A stretch of DNA of 64,000 nucleotides. Source: Agapanthus africanus. Lineage: Eukaryota > Streptophyta > Magnoliopsida > Asparagales > Amaryllidaceae. The translations under genes and the position numbers were made by a program. Below are positions 12,401-23,168 of this stretch, one piece after another (the stretch's first letter is position 1; every line of letters starts with the position of its first letter). The notes under the pieces are model-generated. The model searched no databases. It was not told the origin of the DNA and was given only the letters and a program-made list of their open reading frames with translations. The stretch covers positions 106,756,045 through 106,820,044 of the forward strand of contig JASDDO010000006.1 of assembly GCA_030015575.1 (NCBI GenBank). The letters run 5' to 3'.

Positions 12401-13408
12401 CAATATGGAAAGTCTATGGTATTTTAGTGAAACCTGGGGAAATTCTCAGTTGAAGTGGCCTTGTTAACACTTAAATAAGCTAAAGTAGCTAGCACAATCA
12501 ACAATTTACCAAAATCCCACTTAAATACCATAATCTAGCACAAATTAGTTAATTTAGCACTAATCGAAGCAATTAACACACAAGCTACACAAACAAGCAA
12601 TAGGGTTCAGAAAATATACCCTATGGGATCCTAGAAAGCAAGAGAAGAAGTGTGGAGGAGAGGAGGGCTGCTGCTCTGCTGCTGCTTCTGTTGCTGTTGT
12701 TGTCTTGGTTGTTGTTGTTGTTGTTGTTGTTAAGATGATGATGGTGATGCTGATGATGATGCTGATAATGAGGATGCTGCTGCCACTGCTGGAAAGGATG
12801 ATGAAGCTGCTGCCGTTGCTGTTGTTGCTGTTGTTGTTGTTGTGAGATGATGATGATGATCCCTGCAGCTGCTGCTGCCACTGGCTGTTGCTGCTGCTGC
12901 CAAGGCTTGCTGCTGCTGCTGCTTCTCTCTCTCTCTGCAGTGAGTGTGTGTGTGTTTGTGAGAGAGAGAATGAGGGAAAAGAGAATGAGAGTGAGTGCAA
13001 GGCTACAACCCCTCCCTCTCTCCTTCTCTCTCATCAATAATGAGGCATGGTTCACCCCATGCTCACCATGCCCTCTCTCTCACCCAAGTCAACATTCATA
13101 TCAAAAGAAAATAAATTAAAACCTTTTTCCAATTTGAATTTCATTTAAAAAGAACAACCATGCACTTAAAACCCAAAACACTTAAACAATAACCTAAAGA
13201 GGATGGGTTAATTTATCATGCTTGCTAAACATGATCTAACCCCAAAAACAACTCTAGTTATCATGCACAAGTGTGTGTGTGCCTAACAAAATATAATAAA
13301 ATAATCAATAAATAGGATAAAATATTTAAAACTTAATTTGGTAAACTTTTTATTAAAAACCACACATTAAAATATAATTAGCTACAAAACACATTCTAAG
13401 GTGTTACA
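9486..13408 (-). repeat. Chromovirus 5' LTR
   Basis: Nearly identical to 1708-5628, with TG and CA ends. It should carry the promoter for the minus-strand transcript. It repeats the palindrome pair (about 12218-12255) and the trinucleotide tract (about 12668-12944). Confidence 0.95.
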
Positions 13409-13413
13409 CTCCA
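13409..13413. repeat. Target-site duplication CTCCA (right copy)
   Basis: Matches 1703-1707 exactly and directly follows the CA end of the LTR. Confidence 0.95.
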
Positions 13414-13920
13414 CTTCTCGATTATGTGGTTGGGCATTTGATTAGGTGATCTTTGAATCTATTGAGGTACTTTTAAAAAGGCTTGTCTACTAATTAAAGG
13501 GACTGATATATTTCGTTCCACACTCTAGCAGTTTTATGATTGGGATAAAATTTCTTGAGGAAAGCTTTAATGAACTGATCACATGTGGAAATGGAATTAG
13601 TAGGGACACTATACAATCATTTCTTTGCCATGTCCTTAAGGGCAACGGAATATGAGCTTAATAGCGTTCACACTAACTGCTAAATTTTCATCATTGCACA
13701 TACTTTCTCAAATTCATTGATAAACACATGCATCTTTGGTATCTTGACCGGTGAATTTAGGAAGCATATTGATGAACTGCAGTTTGATTTCAAAGTTGTT
13801 GCCATTAGCAGCTGGCAACCAAAGACAGAAGGGAAGAGAAAAGTGAATAGGGTAACACGACATTTCGACCATGTTGGATTTAATGATAGAAGAAGAATCG
13901 GAGTCGAAAGATTAGGGTGA
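13414..13920 (-). pseudogene. gag: A1 gag remnant (N-terminal and core)
   Basis: Continues the A1 gag interrupted at 1707. The minus strand lines up with A2's gag between about 36090 and 36560, including the stretch for Asn-His-Lys-Thr and the Phe-Leu-Lys-Lys-Phe segment. It is frame-shifted, with no usable ORF. Confidence 0.7.
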
Positions 13921-14353
13921 ATCGAAAGAAAAGGTGTCGACTCGGACTAGACGAGAATGAGAGTCACGAGTCCTAGAGAACATGCACTAAAAGAAACATG
14001 ATCAAAGAAAGAGAGTGAGGGTAGACAACATGGTGATTATAAGCCATTAAAAGTTTATTTTTTCTTATATTATGAAACAAACAAACAAACAAACCACAAC
14101 AAAAAAAATCAAGCAAACCCTGGCACTTGTGTGAACCTAAGTCCAACTAGACAACTCCTAACCGTTTCAAGTCCGTCGTTAGTCTCGTCAAACCCACGAC
14201 TAACTAACCTATTTTCCAGGTAAGTGTAAGATAAGGTGGGAGGCTCCCCATGCTTTCTCAACGAACCTAGTTAAGTAAACACCGTTTCTTTAAGGTGTAA
14301 CCTTGTGAACACTTTCCTAGATACCAATCGATATAGCTAATAGTGGAAGCTAT
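13921..14353 (-). other. A1 untranslated leader, distal part
   Basis: Noncoding. It matches parts of the A2 leader (36800-37150) around the segment with CAGGTAAGTGT and the following tract. I see no gene here. Confidence 0.6.
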
Positions 14354-15586
14354 TGTTGGATATGTATGCCATATAGGCCATTATTGTATATTACATGGGA
14401 TTATATATTTGGATGCTTGGGATATATATGTACATGATAGTCTTGCTCGATATGATAGTATGCTATCTGGTTTGTCTTTATCTTAACATGTGTATATGTT
14501 TTTCTTATATTATGTATCGCTAATACATGTTGATAAAGCCCATATAATTTTTACTTGACTACCAGCATTGTGATGACGATCATATTCATAGGGGCTGGGT
14601 AGTCTATAAGCACATCCTTAAATGTCCCTAGTCGTAAGAGTATCAAGACCGGATATCGATATTATAGAGTAGACTAGTGTATACATTTCTTATTCCCGAA
14701 AGAGAAGATGGCCGGCCTCGCAGCCATTGGTGTACGGCACCAAAGATTGTATACATGTGCTCATTAGGTTATGAGTTACACTGGACAGACTTGCCGGGAG
14801 CTGCTAGATATTATATCTATCGTCAGATAGCAGTTCTCTGGTGACATCAACCTGAAATCGTCATTTGTCTCGAGTGTGTTCCCATTGTACTTTAGTTACT
14901 ATCCTACCACAGCTGTAATGAGTCATGCAAACAGGTAGTGGTGCAGGTCCGAAGCCTTTGGAGGCAGTGAGCGACAGAAGGGATTCGTCTCTCCTGGTAT
15001 TAGGAGCCGATATCGTACTGTGTACAATTGACCATCACCATAAGACCTAGGCCTAGACAGATGAGATTTACTGATGGAATCGGTAGTTTCTCGATAGGTG
15101 ATGGGCTTGAAATCGACACGACTTATCAGGTTATTAGGGGTATGGCGTTATCTACCCTCAGACCTCGTATGCGATACTCTCAGACGAACAGACCGGACTG
15201 TACGGTGAATGTCACTTATATGGTCAGTAGGGATTCAGACGAGATTGCTTGTCGATTTTCTTTTCGACAGATACCTGGATAGCTGTTACGTACAGCTAGT
15301 GTCACTGACGTGCTTGTGAGTTTGGATATGATCCAGTAGCTCACTGCCAGCGTATTGTCGAGTCTTTAGAGTCCCACACAAAGGGTTTTCCGGTTTTGGT
15401 GAAACGATGTAGTAGCCGTACTGCGTACGTGCAGCCGTTCAATTAAAACTAGTGTATTGGATACACTGACGGGAATTGGACGGTCGAAATACTAGCCGGT
15501 CTTTTGGAAAGACAGATATGAAATCTAGTTTGGATTTAATATTTTAATACATGTATTGGATATATGTATTTACTAGTATTTTGTCA
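14354..15586 (+). mobile_element. LTR fragment (family C/D/E type) inserted in the A1 leader
   Basis: Begins TGTTGGATATGTATGCC and follows the same order of blocks as the LTRs at 21240, 40283, 43572 and 60838. These include the conserved GTCGTGCAAAC-like block and the GAGTCTTTAGAGTCC block near 15359. The end is uncertain. I place it at a CA at 15586 because the flanks share only CTAT (14350-14353 and 15587-15590). At 1.23 kb it is shorter than its relatives, so it is truncated or a diverged solo LTR. Confidence 0.6.
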
Positions 15587-15622
15587 CTATTAATACTAGC
15601 CGGTCGAAATACTAGCCGGTCT
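15481..15622. repeat. 22-bp exact direct repeat, 120 bp apart
   Basis: The block that begins CGGTCGAAATACTAGCCGGT occurs at 15481-15502 and again at 15601-15622. The copies straddle the likely right edge of the LTR fragment. Confidence 0.85.
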
Positions 15623-15806
15623 TCTGTTCACTTCCTCAGCTCTCTGGAATTTTCCAAATATTTTTCCAATTGCTCAGCAGACTCCAGATTTCCTTGCACA
15701 AATCATAACGAATCGTTTAGTGTTTTGCGCGAATTTTGATCTCAAAATTATAATGGAATAAACTTTTCAACTCAAATTTCAAAAAAACGAACGAATTAGC
15801 GCACTA
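15587..15806 (-). other. A1 untranslated leader, proximal part
   Basis: From about 15620 on it is a clear match to A2's leader at 37570-37756. This anchors the A1 sequence on the right side of the LTR fragment. Two CCGG-centred repeats (15600-15618) sit where A2 has its palindrome pair. Confidence 0.7.
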
Positions 15807-15807
15807 T

Positions 15808-15824
15808 CTCCGGCAACGGCGCCA
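15808..15824 (-). other. Primer-binding site, tRNA-Asp (A1)
   Basis: The minus strand reads TGGCGCCGTTGCCGGAG, complementary to the 3' end of tRNA-Asp as in Athila-type elements, just inside the LTR that begins at 15827. Confidence 0.85.
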
Positions 15825-15826
15825 TT

Positions 15827-17670
15827 TGATTAGTACGTTTTCCGGCGTGTATGTAGAAAATGTGTAGAAATCACAACCAAAAATATTTTGACCGCAATCA
15901 ATAACGGTGTCGTTTTGTAGCGCATTAGTAAGTGCAGATCGTCCACAGAGAATCCGTTCGTATTTCGAATTAGATGAATCGAAAATTTAAAGAAAAGAGA
16001 AAAGACAATTCATGATTTATAGAATTGAAGTTCAAGAATTAGTAAAATTTAGGTCTAAATCAAGAAAGATTAAAATCAAGAATTGAGAATTTATGATTTC
16101 CAAACCAAATATCAAGATTCGAAGTGAGGCTCGTAGGAGTCGATTGAACCTTTAGATGTGATGAAATCTAATGATTACATACTCTTATCCATCGAAGAAT
16201 TGATGCTAGATCGATGACGATTTATCGAGGTTTAAGGATCTTGCAAAGAAACTAGGGTTTCTTCATCTTATCCTTTGTCCTTTCGATGAATCTCATTCAC
16301 AAGCTAGCTTCTAGTAAATCAAATAATCGATCGTTGATCTCTAGTTTCGAGCGAAAATAATCAAGAAAGTATTTCGCATCGAAACTAGATCGTTGATCAT
16401 TCGATTTTCAAGAATTTACAAACTCGTAGGACTTAAGAATTGTAAAAGAATCTAAATCATCATCTATTGATCGTCTCGACTCCTTCACGAGCGGAGTTTT
16501 ACTCAAACATTATCACAAAGAGCACATTCAAGAATCTAGATTGAATCATAATGCTTGAATTAAAAAGATAAGCAAGATATAGAATTGTCACATTTATTTA
16601 TCAACAATTTCGTTACAAATCTCTCGAAATCTACAAGAGTAAGAAACTTGATCGTCGATTTTGGCTTCGCTCGGGTCCTTGAGTCGCGGATCTCCTTGGA
16701 TCACTTGCTTCGATGAAGTCCGGCGTCGCTTTCTAAAGGATCGAAGGCTTCATGCTTGATTTGGTACTCGAAATTCTTGATCTTGGCTTTGGAATTGGAA
16801 TTAGGGTTAGGGTTTGGAGTTACAAGTTGTGTCACTCAACTTGTGTTGGGGTTGAAGATTGAACTCTTGAACAACCTTAGAAGTGAAGCCTTAGGGTCCC
16901 TTTTATAGCCTTAAGAATGGTTAGCTTCCTTTGTAAGCTTGGATTAGGTTAGCTTCCCTTGTAAGCTTGGTTGTTAGGAGGAAGGTTCTAGAGTTAGTTA
17001 GTTAGGGTTAGCTTCCTTCATAAGCTTGGAGGTTAGGGAGAAGCTTCTAGGCTTAGTTTGTTAAGTGGGAAGCTTGCTTTGGAAGCTTGGAAGTTTAGCT
17101 TGAATAAGGAGCTTGCTGATCTGGCAGAAGACTCTGGAGAATTCTGGAATTTGCCATAGCTTGATGAGATGTAGGCATTGAGTGAAGAATAATGGTGCAG
17201 AGCTTTTCTGATGACGTGGCAATACGGCCGCGGATCCGCGGCACGTGCCTGCTCCAGCCGCGGATCCGCGGTCACGTGAGGGCTTCAGTGTGTCATTTTC
17301 ACAGTGTGGCTTTCTGCTGACTTAATGGTATTTTTCTGATATGTTGAGTCTCAAAATTCCTTCTAGATTACCGCCAGATCTCAAGTCCTTGAGTTGGCGT
17401 ATCTTTAATCAACACTTTGACAATTTTGGCTCGGTTCCTGAAATTTCCTGCACAGATCTTTGAAACAAGTGTTGCGCTATACAAGGATAATGCGATGCCA
17501 TGATAAACACTCAATTTTCCTTAAAATGCCGGTTTTAGTATACAACACAGGCAATCTGGTATTTTACGACTGTTTTGCTAATATGTGCAATACTTAACCT
17601 GAATACCTTAAGATGAATGCAAATGGTAGGGAAATTGATGTGTTAAAAATACATTATTTTCGTCTGATTA
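15827..17670 (-). repeat. A1 5' LTR
   Basis: 1844 bp that aligns end to end with the A2 LTRs (28355-30123 and 37776-39447). It begins TGATTAG and ends CTGATTA, where A2 has CTGATCA. A perfect palindrome pair CCGCGGATCCGCGG lies at 17228-17241 and 17258-17271. Confidence 0.85.
17228..17271. repeat. Palindrome pair CCGCGGATCCGCGG x2 (A1 LTR)
   Basis: Two identical 14-nt perfect palindromes (17228-17241 and 17258-17271) separated by 16 nt, about 400 nt into the LTR from its upstream end. Confidence 0.95.
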
Positions 17671-18133
17671 TTTCATATGAATTATCTCTTGTCTTCGCTC
17701 TCATCTTCCTTCTCTTGAAAAATAAAAGGGTAAAAAGAAAAAGGAAATTAAAAAGAGATTAAATTATAATGAAGGAAATTACATCATTAGGACTTCAAGA
17801 TTAGCAAACTTGATTTCCTAGTTACTTCTATTTGAAGTTGGAGCCAAAGTGAGGGCTCTCAAAGTGGATCCATCTATGATGAAGAAGGTCAACCTACAAG
17901 CTTGTATCATAAACCCATCTAGGAGCCTATATGGAGTCCAACATAAAAAATGGAGCAAATGATGATGCTACAAAGATTGTTTCAAAACACTCTATTTTAG
18001 CATACTTTCTTGTTACAAGGTCACATCTTTAGCTAGTATCCTTGATGTTTGGAACTAATGCTCTTGATGTTTTTTAAAAACCCTATTATGCCATGTTTTA
18101 AATTGCTTGCTAGGGTGCATAAGTTCCATCATA
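17671..18133 (+). other. Possible end of LTR of element H, unrecognised
   Basis: AT-rich and noncoding. It lies directly upstream of a degenerate iMet primer site, so it should be the 3' part of H's LTR, but I cannot match it to the other LTRs by eye. I see no gene. Confidence 0.35.
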
Positions 18134-20167
18134 TGGTATTGGAGCCAAACTAAAGATTTGAACTTGTTTGGACGACTTTAGAATTCACAAAACCCATTTT
18201 TTCAAAAGCCAGGTTTTAAATATTTGCATGAAAAGCTCTTATTTTTAGTTGTGCCGAAGGCACCAGATTCTTGGTTTGAACCATGAATTTTGTGTAGGTT
18301 AACGACAACCTAAACTCACCTAATTTGTTCTCGGCTCGACCCCGATTCGGGGCCGAACCGAGGCCGATTCACCCCGAAACGGGGGCTGGTTCAGCCCCCG
18401 TTCGGGGTAGTTTCACCCCCCGTTCGGGGCAGTTTCACCCCGTTTCGGGGATGATTTCACTCTTGATTTGATCATGTTTCGGGGTCGAATCAAGGCTCAA
18501 ATAGTGTGCGGGGGGGGGGGAGGGGTTAGGGTTTACCGGGGTTCGATTATGTGCAAAAATGAGGGGATTTTCGTGGCCGGGACGCTTAAATTTCAATGTT
18601 TGGAAATTTCGAGTGCCCGCCTCGTGGGTTATATAATTCTAGTTGTCATATTTTGGTTTCTTCTGTGATTGTAAGTATAAATATGTGTTGGAAAACCCCA
18701 TTCTCATTACTATATGTTCAATGACATAAGGGTTGTGCATATAGTACTTACATTATGATGATGGTTTGTGTTGGAATGAAATAGATATGATCGTCGTAAC
18801 GAATAGCCGAGGGTTTGTGAGCTGAGATTTTTTTATATTCATGTAATAATTTGTGATGTAATATTATTTTATTGGGGCACTTCCGGGCTGAGGTCGTTGT
18901 CGCCATTTCATGTATATATATTATTTCATTTCATGCACCTAGAATAGACCCAGAAGGAGCGCTCAAGTAAACGGGTTTTAGAATCCAACGGGTGGCCATC
19001 TCAAAGAGTTGAGACTGGGTCACCTCATTCTAGAATTGGCAGAGTTACTTACCGCGCTCGTGGGGGTCTAGGGGCTAGGGTTTTCGGCTATTCACACGAC
19101 CGTGGAATCCGTGTTTCGTTCTTGGCTAAATTGAAATACGGAATTCCTAGTATATTCTCTATTTCATATATTTGCTTATGCTGCCTGTGATGTGATTTTA
19201 TCATGTATGCGACGAGTGTTTATATATATAGTATATATAATAAATGTTGTATATATTTTGCATCCGCGCTAGCTTAGCCTATGAACTGTCGTTAGTTAAG
19301 TAACCTTACGGTTAAGTCTCCGGACCCCGTGGCGAATGCGGATGGTATATACGTACATTCTATTTTCGTTGTTTCTGCTATGATAAAGTTTAAATGATGG
19401 GACCGCGTTAATTGGATTAATGCAAAGAAAACACCTAAAAAATGATGTTGGAATCAAATTTCAAAACCACTCTGTTCTTTTCTAAACTAGGTATTTTACA
19501 AAACAAAATGTTTTCAAAATTGAGCTTGATTCACTCATTTCGATATCACTAGATTCCTTCGATGATATCAAGTTCAATACGTTAAAAGTTTTCCACCAAA
19601 AATCAGCCGCAACCCTCCGTTATATTAGATAAGTAGCGCTTAGTATTCGTGTTGTGTTTATCGACATCTATTAAGACATAGTGTACGGTAGATAAATGAT
19701 ATTTATCTGCTGTATAGAGATAGATCGGTAGGGACAGTCGCACAACTTTGTTGACATCCGCCAAGAACTTGTGCGGGTGGATTCGAATCAATCATGAAAC
19801 GACGGGTAGAACTTGACTAGCGTCCTATGGTTTGTTGGCATCCATCAAATGTCATAGGTCGTTAGGGGCAAAAACCACTTCAGGAGTTTCAAATATAAGG
19901 GAAATTTGCCAGCATGTGCATACCTTTTGGAGTGTGGTAATTTTAGTTAGCTTCCTTCAAAATTATCACATGATGATAGTTGGGTCTCGATCCCATTATG
20001 AGTAATGGTTACTTTTCGGGAGAATTTTTCACTTTACAACTAGCTAAACCTGGTAGGTGTCGAGAAAGGTTTCAGCGGGGCAACGTCTCCAGGGAAAAGA
20101 GATTACTTTAAATTAAGGAATTTCGCGGAAGCGTTGAAAACCTCTTTTGAAGTGAAAGTTTCTAGTG
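18134..20167 (+). mobile_element. Element H: primer site and long untranslated leader of a copia element
   Basis: TGGTATTGGAGCC at 18134-18146 is a degenerate iMet primer site. The 2 kb that follow line up block by block with the leader of element C (23153-25060). Shared parts are the GAATAGCCGAGGG block near 18804, the GGGGCAC...GAGGTCGT block near 18885, the CATCCGCGCTAGC block at 19261, and a three-copy repeat at 19658-19850. Similarity stops near 20167, before gag would begin. No LTR pair or coding part of H is present. Confidence 0.75.
18340..18450. repeat. Five tandem palindromes of the CCCCG-N-CGGGG type
   Basis: Palindromes at 18340-18352, 18372-18384, 18395-18407, 18417-18429 and 18438-18450 read CCCCGATTCGGGG, CCCCGAAACGGGG, CCCCGTTCGGGG (twice) and CCCCGTTTCGGGG. 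Short spacers, the last two TTTCAC-rich, separate them. The first starts 206 nt after the H primer site, at the position where C and E carry their palindrome pairs. Confidence 0.92.
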
Positions 20168-20868
20168 CGCTTTCCACTACAACCGCGGCCAATGCGGAGT
20201 CGAAAAGCAAAAATTTACAAGAGAGCACCAGACACTAATCCCTAGCAATCTTTCCGAATACTAAACTAATAACTAAACATGCAAGGTTATATAATCTACA
20301 ACTTTTGTCGCGTGTCCACCCAATCGTCCCAATCGTGGAAGACCCCTCCAAACTCCTTATAGACCGTCGGGAACAAGTTTGAGAGGCAACCACCCTTGTC
20401 GAAGACGATCCACCTGAGGGAAACCGATCCAAGCTCCAGTTTCACCTAGTGAAGCAACCGACACTCTAAGCTTGAGTGTGGGGATGTTGGATTTTTTCCA
20501 CTTTTAAAAACTCTCTTTTAATCACCCAAGAGAGTGAACAAGGAGGATGAAGAGCAAGAGCTCTCATAATGAAAATGGCCAAGTGTTTAATGGCCATAGA
20601 GTATGGCTCCACCTTTTATTTTTAACCATCAAATAAAAAATATGATAACCATTTTAGAATAAACAATTGAAGCCCATTCCTTTCTACATGCCACACTTTC
20701 CACCTCACCTCCACCTCATTTTCTTGAGTATTCATAAATGAATATTCACAAATGAGGTATTCTCCTTCTAGAAAGTATTCCGTATAAATATGGAATACAT
20801 CCTCCAGTATACGCGTATCCGTATTAAAATACGGATAGCCAAAAGAGATAAATGAATGGTGACATTAT
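20168..20868 (-). mobile_element. Minus-strand LTR fragment (G-like)
   Basis: The H leader similarity stops and a sequence begins that, in reverse complement, resembles the 3' half of the LTR at 51492-52283. Both include the block for CTCAGGTGGATC and the CCGCATTGGCCGCGG-like end. It is flanked on the right by A3 leader. No complete ends or duplication could be found, so it may be truncated or rearranged. Confidence 0.5.
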
Positions 20869-21239
20869 GTTAGATTCTATGCACTTTCAAACTTTTGAGT
20901 ATCTTAATTTTTCGAAAGAAGAGAAGATGCATCAATTTGAAAGAGATCGGTGAGAAATTTACAAGATTGAGATAATCGGAAAGAATCCGAGAGTTTTCGA
21001 GAGTTTCTGACTCCGATACGCGAACAAGTACGATTCGTAAGGCATATACAAGTATCCGTGCTTCATAAAGTGGAAGTAAGATTCTTCCTCAACTTCTTCG
21101 TCCCAGTGAGCTTCTTGGGGCACGAGTCTAGTATTTTTTAAATTAAGGCTTGGTTTATGAAAGATGAAAGTTTGTGATTTTTGGGCTAAGAAAAGGTAAT
21201 GAGCTTCCCACCTTATCTTATTCGGGGTCATAAGTCCTT
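20869..21239 (-). other. A3 leader fragment left of element C
   Basis: In reverse complement it matches Athila-like leaders at 37200-37300 (A2) and 54760-54860 (B), with shared tracts such as CCAAAAATCACA and AAAAAATACTAGACTC. It is the left half of the target of element C and continues at 42202. A 102-codon open frame here runs into the C LTR and is not a gene. Confidence 0.6.
21235..21239. repeat. Target-site duplication TCCTT (left)
   Basis: TCCTT directly before the TG of the left C LTR, repeated at 42197-42201 after the right LTR. Confidence 0.95.
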
Positions 21240-23151
21240 TGTTAGTGTTATATGCCCTAGGGGCCATTATTGTATCATACAGATTATATATTATTTAATG
21301 GAAGCTTGGGATATTCACCGTTGTATTAACAGTCTTGCTCAACATAGTAGTATGCTACTTAGTTTATATCTATCTTAATATGTGAATATGTTTCTTTCAA
21401 CGTATCGCGAATACATATTGATAGAGCCCTTAGGATATTGCTTGACTACCAGCGTTGTGATGGCAGTCACACTAGTGAGGGCTGTGTAGTCTACAAGCAC
21501 ATCTTTTTCTGGTCCCTAGTCGTAGGATTATCGAGACAGGGCATCGATACTCCGGAGTAGACTAGTGTATACGCTTCTCATCCCAGCAGGGGAGATGGTC
21601 TGTCCCACAGCCATTAGTACGTTGTACTGGAGACAGTATGCAGGTGCTCGTTGGGTTACGGGTACACCGGACAGGACTCGCAGGGAACTGTTGGTTGGTA
21701 TTATACCCGTCGTCAGTTAACAGTTCCCAGGTGACATGAGTACAGCATAGTCCGTTGACTTGACACTGCTGCTTCGCCTCGAGTGTGTTCCTACTGTTCT
21801 TAGATTGCTATCCTACCACGGCTCTACTGGGTCGTGCAAACATGTAGCAGGTGGGTGCAGTCCCGAAACACTTGGAGGCAGTGGCGGTTAGATAAGATTC
21901 GTCTCTCCCGGTATTGGGGGTTGATATCGCGCTGTGTTTGGAGAGCCATTACACAAGGTCCCTGGCCAGGGCAAGAGAGATTTACTGGTAGGTGTTCCAG
22001 TAGTTTCTCAAGATGTAATGGGCTACACTCTGACACGACTTATACCGCTTTTAGGGGACCGACGCTTGCCGACCCTAGGCCCGATATGCGATAGTCCTAG
22101 ACGAACAGACAGGACTGTACGGAGATTGTCAAATCAGGCTCAGTAGGAGTTCGGATGGGTTTACTCATCGATCTTCTTATCGACATCTACCTGGGGACCG
22201 TTACGTACAGCTAGTACCGCTTGCGTCCTGTGGTTAAACCCACTGCCAGCGTAGTGTCGAGTCTTTAGAGTCCCACACAGAGGGTTTCCCTGCTTCGGGC
22301 GAAACGATATAGAAGTCGTATGGTTTTACGACAGGGTTCGGACATATACGTGTACTTGTGCACGTATGATATTCGGACAGATTGTATAGTAGGCTTTGGT
22401 TTAAGCCAGATTCTAGTATTGGATTATTGGATTTATGCAGTCTCAGTATTTCTGTGTTTTTCGTAAATACGGATGGGAGGAGCATTCTCGTAATTTGTCG
22501 GGAAGCTTCTAGAAAGAAGATGACTCATTTAGGTTTATTTCATTTGTGAATTAAACTTAATGAGGTGGAGGAGATGATGTGTTATGTTCATTAAATGAAC
22601 CATGACTCATGAGATGATTCATCTCAAAGGAATTAAATGAAGCATGGTTGATGTTTAAATATATTATTATTAAGATATTTTCATGCTTCATATTATTTCC
22701 AAATGAGTTAAGTTTATTTCATTATCACAAATACATTCTCTTTCCTCAAGCTCTCTCATCTTCTTCAACCCAGCCCTAAGTGTCTCATGAGTTGAGAATC
22801 ATTGGGTTAGTGAGGCTAACAAATCCTTAATCATTCTCTATATCATCTAGGTCACTTGGATTGGCACTCTAAGTCACTTAGTTACCTCATCTTGGAGGTT
22901 GAAGCTTGTAGTAGGAACTTTCGGATGGATCTTCTATTACATCAAGGAGGCCGACGAGGAGGAGAACAAGAACAAGAAGGACTAGTATCTTGAGGTATAA
23001 TCATCTATCATAGTAGTTAACCACTTCTAGATAGTTTGTTAGTTAGGGTTTAGCAAAGATCCTTTGATAGTCGATGTTACCTTGAACGAAACGGATCGTT
23101 TTACCTATTTCGCCTTCCTGCATCTTATAGGGTGTGTAACGTTGACTTACA
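21240..23151 (+). repeat. Element C 5' LTR
   Basis: Begins TGTTAGTGTTATATGCC and ends GACTTACA. It shares ordered blocks with the LTRs at 14354, 31314, 43572, 52284 and 60838. It should contain the promoter. Confidence 0.95.
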
Positions 23152-23152
23152 G

Positions 23153-23168
23153 TGGTATCAGAGTCTAG
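23153..23168 (+). other. Primer-binding site, tRNA-iMet (element C)
   Basis: TGGTATCAGAGTCTAG begins one base after the LTR end, complementary to initiator tRNA-Met. Confidence 0.92.

Larger units (their letters stand above)
1708..13408 (-). mobile_element. Chromovirus (Tekay/Del-like Ty3/gypsy), full length with long LTRs, coding region dead
   Basis: LTRs of 3921 and 3923 bp (1708-5628 and 9486-13408) start TG and end CA and are flanked by CTCCA. The polypurine tract next to the left LTR and the iMet primer site next to the right LTR show minus-strand orientation. The 3.86-kb interior holds a shortened gag, frame-shifted reverse transcriptase and integrase, and a chromodomain remnant. By eye I count only about seven substitutions between the LTRs plus microsatellite length changes, so the insertion is recent even though the coding region is ruined. 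LTRs near 4 kb, an iMet primer and a chromodomain fit the Tekay/Del clade. Confidence 0.92.
1..17670 (-). mobile_element. A1: decayed Athila/TAT-like Ty3/gypsy element, split by two insertions
   Basis: Reading right to left on the minus strand it has a 5' LTR (15827-17670), an Asp-type primer site, an untranslated leader, gag (13414-13920 continuing at 1-1707) and protease, and then leaves the window. It is a diverged relative of A2 at 28355-39447: gag, protease, leader and LTR all line up segment by segment. The chromovirus at 1708-13408 interrupts gag, and an LTR fragment (14354-15586) interrupts the leader. Frameshifts and stops throughout mean it is dead. Its 3' half lies to the left of the window, so its target duplication cannot be checked. 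Confidence 0.8.

Noticed and set aside
17228-18450. CRISPR-like array made of short palindromic repeats
   Set aside because: Units are palindromes with short, related spacers in plant retroelement leaders and LTRs. There are no unique spacers of uniform length and no cas genes.
20959-21267. 102-codon minus-strand ORF
   Set aside because: It starts in the element C LTR and runs through A3 leader sequence that matches other noncoding leaders.
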